From NCBI RefSeq assembly GCF_001280505.1, contig NZ_LBIO01000055.1:1-64000 (forward strand): 64,000 nucleotides of DNA. The letters run 5' to 3'. The notes below the pieces were generated by a model that searched no databases, was not told the DNA's origin, and saw only the letters and a program-made list of their open reading frames with translations. This document shows, piece after piece, positions 7,938 to 16,985 of this stretch (positions are counted from its first letter, which is position 1; every line of letters begins with the position of its first letter). This DNA is from Mangrovimonas sp. TPBH4. Its GTDB lineage: Bacteria > Bacteroidota > Bacteroidia > Flavobacteriales > Flavobacteriaceae. The position numbers and the translations under genes were made by a program.

Positions 7938-8852
7938 TTGAAAAAAGTACTCGTCATACACTACTCCCAATCGGGCCAGCTTACAGAAATTGTCAAAAAT
8001 ATCAGTGATCCATTAATTTCAAATGGACATCAAGTAGACTTTTTAGAAATTGAAATGGAAAAACCTTTTCCGTTTCCATGGCCAAAACATAAGTTTTTGG
8101 ATGCCTTCCCGGAGTCCTTTTTGCAAATTCCCCAAAAGATAAAGTCCATTCCGCCTTATATAAAAAACACGGATTATGACTTGGTGATTTTTGGGTATAG
8201 CGTTTGGTATTTGACACCTTCCATCCCTGCTAATTCATTTTTGGAAAGTGAGGAAGGCAAAGAGCTATTGACCAACACCAAGGTGGTTACCGTTATTGGT
8301 TGCAGAAATATGTGGGTGATGGCGCAGGAAAAGGTTAAGGAGAAACTAAAGCGCCTTAATGCAGAATTGGTTGGCAATATTGTTCTGGTAGATCGGCATA
8401 TTAATCACGTTAGTGTTATTACCATTGTAAAGTGGATGTTTTCAGGTGAAAAGAAACGTTATCTTGGAATTTTTCCTAAGCCAGGCGTTTCTCAAAAGGA
8501 TATTGACGAGTCAGTTAAATTTGGTGAGGTGATTTCTAGGGAGCTCCAAACAGGAAGCTATTCCAATTTGCAAGGGAGTTTGTTAGAGAAAGGGGCCGTT
8601 GTAATAAAACCTTTTTTGGTGGTAGCGGACCAACGTGCCAATGTGTTGTTTTCTAAGTGGGCAAATCTTATTAAAAACAAATCAAATAAGGATTCATCCA
8701 AGCGCCCTTTTTGGATTAAAATTTTTAAATATTACCTATTATTTGCCATTTGGATTATTGCCCCTATCGTTTTTATTCTATTTTTGTTGACCTATATGCC
8801 CCTATATGCCAAAATAAAGAGAGATAAGGTGTACTTTTCATCTGTTTCATAA
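7938..8852 (+). CDS. darA: Dialkylresorcinol biosynthesis protein DarA-like
   Basis: 304 residues. The N-terminal part has a flavodoxin-like pattern (KKVLVIHYSQSGQLTEIV, then a YDLVIFGYSVW segment), as in proteins annotated as dialkylresorcinol condensing enzyme DarA. A C-terminal hydrophobic stretch (YYLLFAIWIIAPIVFILFLL, about residues 270-292) suggests membrane association. The start is TTG at 7938: an in-frame stop at 7905 and no ATG between leave no better choice. DarA acts with DarB as the aromatising partner in resorcinol formation. Its immediate neighbour is darB, which makes the call firm. Confidence 0.8.
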   Translation: MKKVLVIHYSQSGQLTEIVKNISDPLISNGHQVDFLEIEMEKPFPFPWPKHKFLDAFPESFLQIPQKIKSIPPYIKNTDYDLVIFGYSVWYLTPSIPANSFLESEEGKELLTNTKVVTVIGCRNMWVMAQEKVKEKLKRLNAELVGNIVLVDRHINHVSVITIVKWMFSGEKKRYLGIFPKPGVSQKDIDESVKFGEVISRELQTGSYSNLQGSLLEKGAVVIKPFLVVADQRANVLFSKWANLIKNKSNKDSSKRPFWIKIFKYYLLFAIWIIAPIVFILFLLTYMPLYAKIKRDKVYFSSVS

Positions 8853-8873
8853 AAAGAAGGCCCAAATTAAAAT

Positions 8874-10007
8874 ATGAAAGAAGTTTACATAACCAGAATA
8901 TCAAAATTTTTACCAAATCGTCCCATTAGCAATGATGAAATGGAAGAAAAATTGGGAGCGATAAATGGGGTGCCATCCAAAGGACGCCGATTAGTTTTAA
9001 GAAATAACCAGATTAAGACAAGATATTATGCTTTGGATGATGAAGGGAATATCACACATAATAACGCTGAGTTAGCCAAGGAAGCCATTTCAAACCTTTG
9101 TGATGAAGAGTTTCAAGCAGATGAAATAGAACTTTTGTCATGCGGAACTTCCAGTCCTGATCAAATTTTGCCTTCTCACGCGGCAATGGTTCATGGAGCT
9201 CTTAAAAGTGGTAACGCCGAAATTAATTCGCCTTCTGGAGCCTGTTGCTCAGGTATGAATGCCTTAAAATATGGATTCATGTCTGTAAAGTCTGGTCAAA
9301 CAAAAAATGCGGTTTGTTCGGGGTCTGAGCGAACGTCTTCATGGTTTAGGGCTACTATTTATACAAGTGAAGTAGAGCATTTAAAGGAACTGGAGGAAAA
9401 ACCGATCATTTCCTTCAATAAAGATTTTCTGAGATGGATGCTGTCTGATGGAGCTGGGGCCTTTTTGCTGGAAAATGAACCTAAAGGGGATTGTCCTTTG
9501 CGAATTGAGTGGATGGAGGGCTATTCTTATGCTTTTGAGCTGGAACCATGTATGTATGCTGGTGGAGATAAAACGGTAGACGGGGCTTTAAAAGGTTGGA
9601 GCGAATACCATTCGGAAGAGTGGAGCCAGCAGTCCATTTTTGCAGCGAAACAAGATGTAAAATTATTGGATCAGCACATTCTTAAAAAAGGTGTAGACAG
9701 TTTGAAATTGGCTTTGGATAAAAACGGATTAGCGCCCTCTGAGGTAAATTATTTTCTGCCACATATTTCGTCTTACTATTTTAAGGATTCCTTATATGAA
9801 CAAATGAAGGCTAATGGTGTTCACATTCCTATGGAAAATTGGTTTACCAATTTAGCCACTGTGGGTAACGTGGGATCAGCTTCTATCTACATTATGTTGG
9901 ATGAGTTGGTTACTTCTGGCAGGCTAAACAAGGGAGATAAGATTTTATTGTCGGTACCTGAAAGTGCTCGTTTTTCTTATGCATATGCATTGTTAACTGT
10001 GTGTTAG
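8874..10007 (+). CDS. darB: Dialkylresorcinol-forming ketosynthase DarB (KAS III-like)
   Basis: 377 residues, FabH/KAS III fold. Active-site residues are visible: Cys125 (GACCSGM), His297 (LPHISSYYF) and Asn332 (VGNVGSAS). DarB condenses two beta-keto acyl units to a cyclic precursor that DarA aromatises to a 2,5-dialkylresorcinol. The gene follows darA by 21 bp and is followed by two hotdog-fold genes with 1-bp spacing. This pair is the diagnostic feature that separates flexirubin clusters from plain aryl polyene clusters. Confidence 0.85.
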   Translation: MKEVYITRISKFLPNRPISNDEMEEKLGAINGVPSKGRRLVLRNNQIKTRYYALDDEGNITHNNAELAKEAISNLCDEEFQADEIELLSCGTSSPDQILPSHAAMVHGALKSGNAEINSPSGACCSGMNALKYGFMSVKSGQTKNAVCSGSERTSSWFRATIYTSEVEHLKELEEKPIISFNKDFLRWMLSDGAGAFLLENEPKGDCPLRIEWMEGYSYAFELEPCMYAGGDKTVDGALKGWSEYHSEEWSQQSIFAAKQDVKLLDQHILKKGVDSLKLALDKNGLAPSEVNYFLPHISSYYFKDSLYEQMKANGVHIPMENWFTNLATVGNVGSASIYIMLDELVTSGRLNKGDKILLSVPESARFSYAYALLTVC

Positions 10008-10008
10008 T

Positions 10009-10440
10009 ATGACAAAGGAAGTGTTCCCAATTAATAATGTGTTGCCGTTGATTCCACAAAGAAGCCCATTTGTGATGGTAGATGCCCTTGAGGAATTTTC
10101 AAAAACAGAGGTGGTGTCTTCTTTGACCATTTTGGAAGACAATATATTGACTCATCAAGGAGGCTTTACAGAGCCTGGTTTGGTGGAAAATATGGCTCAA
10201 ACGGTAGCCTTGCATACAGGATACGATTATTTTAGTAGGGGTGAAGAGGCTCCTACAGGTTATATAGGCTCTATAAAAAAAACGGAGATAAAAAAATTGC
10301 CTTTGGTAGGAGAAACGATTACCACCAAAGCAACTATTTTACATGAAATTATGGGGGTGACCATGGTTCATGTAAAAGTGTATAATGATAAAGAAGAAGA
10401 AATTGCCTCTGGCGAAATGAAAACGGTTATTGCGAGTTAA
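10009..10440 (+). CDS. Hotdog-fold 3-hydroxyacyl-ACP dehydratase-like protein A (catalytic His replaced by Gln)
   Basis: 143 residues. It aligns with FabZ over the two active-site regions, but the usual PHRxPF is PQRSPFVMVD, so the catalytic His is Gln. The acidic residue is kept (EPGLVENMAQT). The gene overlaps the next dehydratase by one base (TAATG). Two adjacent, diverged FabZ-like genes fit the heteromeric dehydratase of aryl polyene systems, in which this copy may be the structural partner. Confidence 0.8.
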   Translation: MTKEVFPINNVLPLIPQRSPFVMVDALEEFSKTEVVSSLTILEDNILTHQGGFTEPGLVENMAQTVALHTGYDYFSRGEEAPTGYIGSIKKTEIKKLPLVGETITTKATILHEIMGVTMVHVKVYNDKEEEIASGEMKTVIAS

Positions 10441-10898
10441 TGGAAGAGGTATTTAAAGCTTTAGAGATTTCTCAGTTTTTGCCACATAGGCCGCCATTCT
10501 TAATGGTGGATTATATTCTTTCTATAGGAGACGAGCATGTATCCACTTCTTTCGAAATAAAACCAGATAATATTTTTGTAGAACAAGGTCGTTTTAATGA
10601 GGCGGGCATGGTGGAGCATGCGGCGCAAACCTGTTCGGCCATTGTAGGGAAAAGTTATTATGTGGATCAAGAGGATACGAAGTCTGAAAACAAATTGATA
10701 GGCTTTATCAGTGCCATAAAAAAGGTAACTGTTTTTGAGTGTCCTAATGTTGGGCAAGTTATCACTTCTCATGCGACCCTAAAATCCAGGTTTGATTCAG
10801 ACGATTATAGCATTTGTACTTTTGAATGTAAGGTATCTCAAACAGAAACAGAATTGTTAACTTGTGAGATGAACTTATTTATCCAAGAAAGGAAGTAA
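10440..10898 (+). CDS. Hotdog-fold 3-hydroxyacyl-ACP dehydratase-like protein B
   Basis: 152 residues, FabZ-like. It keeps both active-site elements: the His of LPHRPPFLMVD near residue 19 and the Glu of EAGMVEHAAQT. It is probably the catalytic dehydratase that creates each double bond of the polyene. Translation is likely coupled to the preceding His-less homologue through a one-base overlap. Confidence 0.85.
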   Translation: MEEVFKALEISQFLPHRPPFLMVDYILSIGDEHVSTSFEIKPDNIFVEQGRFNEAGMVEHAAQTCSAIVGKSYYVDQEDTKSENKLIGFISAIKKVTVFECPNVGQVITSHATLKSRFDSDDYSICTFECKVSQTETELLTCEMNLFIQERK

Positions 10899-10903
10899 CG
10901 GAG

Positions 10904-11347
10904 ATGAAAAAGGAAGAGGTGCCCCAGGATAAAAGTAATCTGCAGTCCACTAGCCAAAAGGAATTGTGCTATGCCGTGGGCGAGGACGGTAAGTATGTTA
11001 CTGAATTAAGTTCTGGTTGGAACCCCAAAACTATCGCCTTAAATAATGCGATTGAGGAAATTCAAAATCGTATTTCAAATGCCAAAGAGCGTGTTCTTAA
11101 CAACCAAAGCAGTCCCATAGAATTCTATATGGAGTGCCATAAAATGGATGTTACTATTTTGGCTAGCTATGTAGGACTTTGGAAATGGCGTGTGAAACGG
11201 CATTTTAAACCTAAGGTATTCAAGATGCTTTCCAATAAAATGTTACAGCGCTACGCCGATGTATTTGAAATTTCCTTGGAAGAGTTAAAAGACATTAGAT
11301 TGTATAAAACCCCAGAGATAAAAAATAATACCTCAAATGAAAATTGA
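10904..11347 (+). CDS. Small protein with a helix-turn-helix-like C-terminus
   Basis: 147 residues. The C-terminal ~55 residues (MDVTILASYVGLWKWRVKRH, then LQRYADVFEISLEELKD) have the spacing of an XRE/Cro-type helix-turn-helix, including the closing YAD-x-F-x-I-S-x-E-E-L helix. The N-terminal half is polar and predicted helical. It overlaps the BtrH-like gene by 11 bp. It could be a cluster regulator or a protein that has kept only the fold; DNA binding is inference. Confidence 0.6.
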   Translation: MKKEEVPQDKSNLQSTSQKELCYAVGEDGKYVTELSSGWNPKTIALNNAIEEIQNRISNAKERVLNNQSSPIEFYMECHKMDVTILASYVGLWKWRVKRHFKPKVFKMLSNKMLQRYADVFEISLEELKDIRLYKTPEIKNNTSNEN

Positions 11348-12332
11348 ATTTAAGCACCAACAATCGGCACATTGTGAGAATGGTGTGATTTCCAATTTAA
11401 TGAGGCATCACGGGTTCAACATCAGTGAACCTTTGGCCTTTGGTATTGGTTCGGGCTTGTTTTTTTGTTATGTGCCTTTTGTAAAGGTGAATCATGCACC
11501 TGCCTTTACCTATCGTGCCTTACCGGGGGTTATCTTTAAACGTTTTGCCAAGCGCGTTGGTATTAAAATTAAGCGTGAAAAATTTAAGGATCCCAAGTTA
11601 GCAAAGAGTAGATTGGATGAAAACCTGAACAATAATAACCCCGTAGGGTTACAGGTTGGCGTGTATAACCTTGTGTATTTTCCAGATGATTATCGCTTTC
11701 ACTTTAATGCACATAATCTGGTGGTATATGGAAAAGAGGAAAATACTTATTTGATTAGCGATCCCGTAATGGAAACCGTTACTACTTTAACAGATAAAGA
11801 GTTGGAAAAGGTACGGTTTGCCAAAGGCGCTTTTGCTCCGAAGGGACAAATTTATTACCCGATTGATTTCCCTGAAAAACTGAGTGTAGAAAATGCTATT
11901 GTAAAAGGCATCAAGCATACCTGTAAAGATATGTTGGCGCCTATGCCGCTTATAGGCGTGAAAGGCATTCGATATACGGCTAAGCTTATCAAAAAATGGC
12001 CCAAAAAGAAAGGTGTTAAAATTGCCAATCACTATTTGGGACAAATTGTTAGAATGCAGGAAGAGATTGGAACTGGAGGCGGAGGCTTTAGGTATATCTA
12101 TGGCGCATTCTTACAGGAAGCAAGTGGTATTTTGAACAACCCAAAGTTGGAGGAACTTTCTAAAGAAATTACGGAAATTGGTGATTTATGGCGGGATTTT
12201 GCCCTAGAGGCTTCCCGAATCTATAAAAACAGAAGTGCCCAAGTGGATGCCTATGTAAAGGTGGCCACGCAGTTGGAGCATATTGCAGACAGAGAAGAAG
12301 AATTCTTTAAGAAATTGAAGAAAGCTATATAA
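11337..12332 (+). CDS. BtrH N-terminal-domain protein (C39 peptidase-like fold)
   Basis: 331 residues. The start HQQSAHCENGVISNLMRHHG has the Cys (residue 13) and the context of the BtrH N-terminal domain, a papain-like fold used in butirosin biosynthesis as an acyl transferase taking an acyl group from an ACP. A conserved His lies in HFNAHNLVVYG and an Asp in LISDPV, giving a plausible Cys-His-Asp triad. It overlaps the preceding HTH-like gene and is followed by an ABC transporter. It could transfer or release an ACP-bound intermediate; the substrate is unknown. Confidence 0.7.
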   Translation: MKIEFKHQQSAHCENGVISNLMRHHGFNISEPLAFGIGSGLFFCYVPFVKVNHAPAFTYRALPGVIFKRFAKRVGIKIKREKFKDPKLAKSRLDENLNNNNPVGLQVGVYNLVYFPDDYRFHFNAHNLVVYGKEENTYLISDPVMETVTTLTDKELEKVRFAKGAFAPKGQIYYPIDFPEKLSVENAIVKGIKHTCKDMLAPMPLIGVKGIRYTAKLIKKWPKKKGVKIANHYLGQIVRMQEEIGTGGGGFRYIYGAFLQEASGILNNPKLEELSKEITEIGDLWRDFALEASRIYKNRSAQVDAYVKVATQLEHIADREEEFFKKLKKAI

Positions 12333-12337
12333 GCCCT

Positions 12338-13081
12338 ATGATTAGCATTGAGCACATATCCAAAAAATACAAAGGAGCTGAAACCTATTCGGTTCATGAT
12401 TTGGATTTGCACATTGAAGAAAGGGAGATTTTTGGGCTTTTAGGGCCCAATGGAGCAGGGAAAACAACCTTGATTTCCATTTTGTGTGCCTTGGTAAAGC
12501 CCACTTCAGGGAGTTTTACTATTGATGGCCTGACCTATAAAGAGAATAAGAGAAAATTAAAGCAATTGATAGGTATTGTTCCTCAGGAATATGCCTTGTA
12601 CCCTTCCTTGACCGCTTTTGAAAACCTTCAGTATTTTGGAAGTATGTACGGGTTGAAAGGGAAGCAATTACATGATAAAATCACCACTTATTTGGAGCAT
12701 TTGGGATTGGGGAAATTTGCCCATAAGCGCATCGAAACTTTTTCTGGAGGTATGAAGCGTCGCGTAAACTTGATCGCCAGTATTCTTCACGAACCGAAAG
12801 TATTGTTTTTGGATGAGCCTACCGTTGGTGTGGATGTGCAATCCAAAAATGTGATTATCCAATTCCTTCAGGAACTCAATGCCAATGGCACCACAATTAT
12901 TTACACATCTCACCACCTTAATGAAGCAGAAAACTTTTGTACAAAAGTTGCCATTATAGATCATGGAAAAATTATTGTTGAAGGGAAGCCGGCAGTTCTC
13001 ATTCAGGATAATGAAGGTGCGCATAGCCTTGAGGATGTCTTTTTAAGTTTAACCGGAAAAGCACTTAGGGACCATGCATAA
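12338..13081 (+). CDS. ABC transporter ATP-binding protein
   Basis: 247 residues. Walker A is GPNGAGKTT (about 36-44), the signature is FSGGMKRR, Walker B is VLFLDEPT, and a switch His follows (YTSHHL). The pattern is that of ABC-2 type exporters. It overlaps the permease gene by 8 bp. The pair probably exports the pigment, a precursor or an envelope lipid from the cytoplasmic membrane. Confidence 0.95.
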   Translation: MISIEHISKKYKGAETYSVHDLDLHIEEREIFGLLGPNGAGKTTLISILCALVKPTSGSFTIDGLTYKENKRKLKQLIGIVPQEYALYPSLTAFENLQYFGSMYGLKGKQLHDKITTYLEHLGLGKFAHKRIETFSGGMKRRVNLIASILHEPKVLFLDEPTVGVDVQSKNVIIQFLQELNANGTTIIYTSHHLNEAENFCTKVAIIDHGKIIVEGKPAVLIQDNEGAHSLEDVFLSLTGKALRDHA

Positions 13082-14339
13082 ATTATGGGCGTCTACATAT
13101 AAAGAGTTTTTGTTGCTTTTCCGTGATATGGGAGGGGTAGCAATTTTATTTGTAATGCCCTTGGTGCTCATCATTACCATCACATTAATTCAGGATAGTA
13201 CCTTTCAAACTGTGAAGGATGTAAAAATCCCAATTTTGATTGTGAACAATGATCATGGTGAGGTGGCCAAAACCATGTTGGAAGGTCTGGAAGATTCCAA
13301 TTCCTTTGAAGTCATTATAAAACCAACCGAAGAGGAAGCTAAAAATTTGGTGTCTAAAGGCGAGTATCAATTGGCCGTAATTATTCCAGAACATTTAACC
13401 CAGGATTTACAGCAAAAAATTGCCAATAATGTAGAAGGGATTATGGCTAAAGTTATGGGAGAGGAAGTCGATACCTTGCCCAAACCTTTGATAGGAAATA
13501 AAGAAGTAAGGCTGTATTTTGATCCTGCAACCCAACAATCTTTTAAAAGTTCGGTAAAGAATGGCATTGATAAAATGATTTCAAAAGTAGAGACCCAATC
13601 TATTTATAAAGCTTTCCAGGAGCAGATTTCAGACAATCCCGAAGAAGCTATTTTTGAAACCGAAAACTTTATCACTTTTACGGAAATTCTACCAAAAACG
13701 GAAGGCCGGGATGTATTGCCCAACTCGGTACAGCACAATGTGCCAGCTTGGACCTTGTTTGCCATCTTTTTTATTATAGTCCCATTGTCCATCAATATGG
13801 TTAAGGAGAAAAGCCAGGGAACCTTTGTGCGATTACGAACCAATCCTGTTTCTTATGCCACGGTATTGGGAGGGAAAACCATTTTGTATTTGTTGGTGTG
13901 CCTTATTCAATTTGTATTGATGTTGTTGATTGGGGTATATGTATTTCCTGCCATGGGGCTTCCCGCTTTGGAAGTGTCTGGGCGTGTGCCTTTATTGTTT
14001 GTTGTGGCCATATTTTCTGGTTTGGCAGCTATTGGCTTAGGTTTGCTGCTGGGAACCTTGGCAAAAACCCAAGAGCAGTCGGCACCTTTTGGAGCAACCT
14101 TTGTGGTGATATTGGCTGCGGTGGGTGGCGTTTGGGTACCTGTTTTTATCATGCCTAAATTCATGCAGGTATTATCCAATGTTTCTCCTATGAATTGGGG
14201 GCTCAATGCCTTTTACGACGTTTTTTTAAGGCAAGCTACCTTGACGGATATTGTCCCAGAAATAACATTATTATTTTTATTCTTTATATTAACTACCATA
14301 ATTGCCATTGTATATAATGAAAAGAAAAATGCGGTCTAA
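13074..14339 (+). CDS. ABC-2 type transporter permease
   Basis: 421 residues. One N-terminal membrane helix (about 22-42), a large periplasmic domain (about 45-220) and five or six C-terminal helices (about 225-415) match the ABC2_membrane_3 topology. It is translationally coupled to the ATPase upstream. The stop overlaps the thioesterase start region. Confidence 0.92.
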   Translation: MHKLWASTYKEFLLLFRDMGGVAILFVMPLVLIITITLIQDSTFQTVKDVKIPILIVNNDHGEVAKTMLEGLEDSNSFEVIIKPTEEEAKNLVSKGEYQLAVIIPEHLTQDLQQKIANNVEGIMAKVMGEEVDTLPKPLIGNKEVRLYFDPATQQSFKSSVKNGIDKMISKVETQSIYKAFQEQISDNPEEAIFETENFITFTEILPKTEGRDVLPNSVQHNVPAWTLFAIFFIIVPLSINMVKEKSQGTFVRLRTNPVSYATVLGGKTILYLLVCLIQFVLMLLIGVYVFPAMGLPALEVSGRVPLLFVVAIFSGLAAIGLGLLLGTLAKTQEQSAPFGATFVVILAAVGGVWVPVFIMPKFMQVLSNVSPMNWGLNAFYDVFLRQATLTDIVPEITLLFLFFILTTIIAIVYNEKKNAV

Positions 14340-14769
14340 ACAGAAAGAAATTGTGCATGTAAGTGAGGTGAGGGTGCGTTTTGTGGAAACTGACCCCTTG
14401 GGAATTGTATGGCACGGTAATTATATTCAGTATTTTGAAGATGGAAGGGAGGCTTTTGGAAGAAAGCATGGCATTTCATATTTGGACCAGAAGGAGCACG
14501 GATTCGCAACACCTATTGTAAAATCCAGTACGGACCACAAACTACCTTTGAGGTATGGTGATGTGGCCACTATAAAAACCATTTATGTGGATACACCCGC
14601 TGCCAAAATGGTTTTTCGTTATGAAATATACAACCAAAACCAACAATTGGTATGTACAGGGGAAACCATTCAGGTGTTTGTAGATAAGATTGGAGAAGGG
14701 GATTTGTCCTTGAACATTCCTCCATTTTTTATGGAATGGAAACAAAAAGTGGGATTGCTGGATGAATAA
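14329..14769 (+). CDS. Acyl-CoA/acyl-ACP thioesterase (4-hydroxybenzoyl-CoA thioesterase-like hotdog)
   Basis: 146 residues from the ATG at 14329. A slightly earlier ATG at 14317 is equally possible; the TTG at 14302 is less likely. The motif ETDPLGIVWHGNYIQYFEDG holds the catalytic Asp and the His-Gly-Asn-Tyr of the family. In aryl polyene clusters such enzymes release the finished chain or clear stalled intermediates. It overlaps the permease upstream and the ketosynthase downstream (8 bp). Confidence 0.85.
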   Translation: MRSKQKEIVHVSEVRVRFVETDPLGIVWHGNYIQYFEDGREAFGRKHGISYLDQKEHGFATPIVKSSTDHKLPLRYGDVATIKTIYVDTPAAKMVFRYEIYNQNQQLVCTGETIQVFVDKIGEGDLSLNIPPFFMEWKQKVGLLDE

Positions 14770-15907
14770 GGTCTACGTATCACATAACAATATTGTATCA
14801 TCGTTAGGCTTTGACAGTGTTTCGGTTGTTGAAAAGGTGAAGTCTGAAATTACGGGGATTGATCTAGTTGAAAATAAAGCCTTGCATCCAGAACCGTTTT
14901 ATTCTTCAATAATAAATACAGGAAAACTTCAAGAAGAGTTTCAAGAATTGCAACCTCAAGGAGATTACACGAGGTTGGAGCAAATGATGATTGTCTCCTT
15001 GCAAAAAGTTATAGAAGCCTCTAAATTCACATTAAACGATCGTGTTGGATTGATAATTTCTACTACAAAGGGAAATGTTGATGTGTTGGATGCCAATAGC
15101 GCATTTCCAAAAGAAAGAGCCTATTTAAGTGAACTTGGTAGAATTGTAAAAGAGTTTTTTGGATTTAAAAATGATGCCATCGTTGTTTCCAATGCTTGTG
15201 TGTCGGGAATTCTATCGGTAGCCATTGCCAAGAGGTATATTGAGCAAAATGTGTACGACCATGTATTTGTGGTAAGTGGCGATATTGTAAGCGAGTTCAT
15301 TTTGTCTGGCTTCAATTCCTTCCAGGCTATGAGCAACGAACTTTGTAGGCCCTATGATAAGAACAGAAAGGGTATAAATATAGGAGAGGTGGCTGCAAGT
15401 ATTTTGGTGACAAATGATGATGCAGGTTTGGCAAAGGAAGCCATGGTGGTTTTGGGGGAAGGCTCCTGTAACGATGCCAATCATATTTCGGGGCCATCTA
15501 GAACGGGTGAAGGCCTTTATAGAAGTATGCAAACCGCATTCAGGGAGGCTAAAATTAAACCTGAGGCGATCGATTATATTTCGGCTCATGGAACGGCGAC
15601 TTTGTTCAATGATGAAATGGAAGCCATTGCTTTTAATAGAATGGGGTTACAGGAGGTGCCAATGAACAGTTTGAAGGGGTATTTTGGGCACACCTTGGGA
15701 GCTTCGGGATTATTGGAGACTATTATTGGCATGCATTCTGTTCATAATACAACCTTATACAAATCTTTGGGTTTTCAAACAATTGGAGTGAGCCAGCCAA
15801 TAAACGTTATAACTAACACAACAAAACATAAAATGCAGACCTTTTTAAAAACAGCTTCTGGATTTGGAGGCTGTAATACGGCTGTAATTTTTCAAAAACC
15901 AATGTAA
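14762..15907 (+). CDS. Beta-ketoacyl-ACP synthase, ketosynthase 2
   Basis: 381 residues, shorter and more diverged than ketosynthase 1. The triad is intact: Cys146 (SNACVSG), His276 (SAHGTATLFND) and His310 (GYFGHTLGASG). The C-terminal GFGGCNTA replaces the usual GFGGTN. It probably performs one specific condensation, such as the first extension of the aryl starter; this is inference from its divergence and its position next to the methyltransferase. Confidence 0.88.
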   Translation: MNKVYVSHNNIVSSLGFDSVSVVEKVKSEITGIDLVENKALHPEPFYSSIINTGKLQEEFQELQPQGDYTRLEQMMIVSLQKVIEASKFTLNDRVGLIISTTKGNVDVLDANSAFPKERAYLSELGRIVKEFFGFKNDAIVVSNACVSGILSVAIAKRYIEQNVYDHVFVVSGDIVSEFILSGFNSFQAMSNELCRPYDKNRKGINIGEVAASILVTNDDAGLAKEAMVVLGEGSCNDANHISGPSRTGEGLYRSMQTAFREAKIKPEAIDYISAHGTATLFNDEMEAIAFNRMGLQEVPMNSLKGYFGHTLGASGLLETIIGMHSVHNTTLYKSLGFQTIGVSQPINVITNTTKHKMQTFLKTASGFGGCNTAVIFQKPM

Positions 15908-15921
15908 TAAACCGTAACACT

Positions 15922-16983
15922 ATGGCAAACAATTCTATTCGTGCAATCGACGCCCTTGAAGAGGCCCACAAAATTGCTTTTGCACCCTTCGTATTTCAAG
16001 CAGTTGTATCTCTTCGTAAATTAGGTGTATTTGATAAGATTTTTCAATACCGAAAAAAGGGAGGGATTTCATTAGATGATATTGCCGAAGAATTGTCCCT
16101 TAGCACATATGGGGTTGGAGTGTTGCTTGAAATTGCTGAGAGTTCTGATATAGTGACGAAAAACCCATCAGGGAATTACGAAATTACAACTACTGGATAT
16201 TTTTTGACCTACAACGAAACGGTCAATGTAAATATCAACTTTACCCAAGATGTCTGCTATAAAGGTTTGTATCATTTGGAGGAAGCTATTAAAACGGGCA
16301 AGCCTCAAGGGTTAAAGGAATTGGGGGATTGGAGTACAATATATGAAGGGTTGTCTAAATTATCACCCCAGCAACAGAAGTCCTGGTTTGAATTTGACCA
16401 CCACTATTCAGACGATGTTTTTGAAGAAGCACTAACAAAGGTATTCGCCAAGGAACGAAAACATATTTTTGATATTGGAGCTAATACCGGTAAGTTTTCA
16501 ATTCGCTGCAGTAAGTTCAATAAGGATGTAAAGGTGACCATGGTAGATCTTCCTGGACAATTGGCAAAAGCTATGGCCAATGTAAAAGAAGAAGGGGTGG
16601 CGGACCGTGTACAGCCTTATGAAATAGACTGGTTGTCCAAAGATCCTAAAATACCAACTGGAGCCGATACGATTTGGTTGTGCCAATTCTTGGATTGTTT
16701 TTCAAAACCTGAAATAGAAAAGATTTTAACCATCTGCGCTAATGCAATGGATGATAAAGCCGAGCTCATTATTGTAGAGACCTTCACCGATAGGCAACGT
16801 TTTGACAATGCCAAGTTTATTTTGGAGGCCACATCATTGTATTTTACGGTATTGGCTAATGGAAACAGTAAAATGTACCAAGCCGAGGAATTGATAGAAG
16901 TAGTAAATAATGCAGGCCTTAGGATTAAAGAAGATCAGCCTTTGGGCGAATACCATACCATGTTGGTTTGTCAAAAGAAATAA
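15922..16983 (+). CDS. SAM-dependent methyltransferase with N-terminal winged-helix dimerisation domain
   Basis: 353 residues. Residues ~10-95 form a winged-helix dimerisation region (GGISLDDIAEELSLSTYGVG). The SAM site is HIFDIGANTGKFS (about 178-190) followed by the acidic loop VTMVDLPGQ. This is the architecture of O-methyltransferase-type enzymes acting on small aromatics, and C-methyl variants exist. Many flexirubins carry a methyl group on the aryl ring, so ring or phenol methylation is the likely job. It overlaps no gene; the next start is 2 bp downstream. Confidence 0.85.
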   Translation: MANNSIRAIDALEEAHKIAFAPFVFQAVVSLRKLGVFDKIFQYRKKGGISLDDIAEELSLSTYGVGVLLEIAESSDIVTKNPSGNYEITTTGYFLTYNETVNVNINFTQDVCYKGLYHLEEAIKTGKPQGLKELGDWSTIYEGLSKLSPQQQKSWFEFDHHYSDDVFEEALTKVFAKERKHIFDIGANTGKFSIRCSKFNKDVKVTMVDLPGQLAKAMANVKEEGVADRVQPYEIDWLSKDPKIPTGADTIWLCQFLDCFSKPEIEKILTICANAMDDKAELIIVETFTDRQRFDNAKFILEATSLYFTVLANGNSKMYQAEELIEVVNNAGLRIKEDQPLGEYHTMLVCQKK

Positions 16984-16985
16984 CC

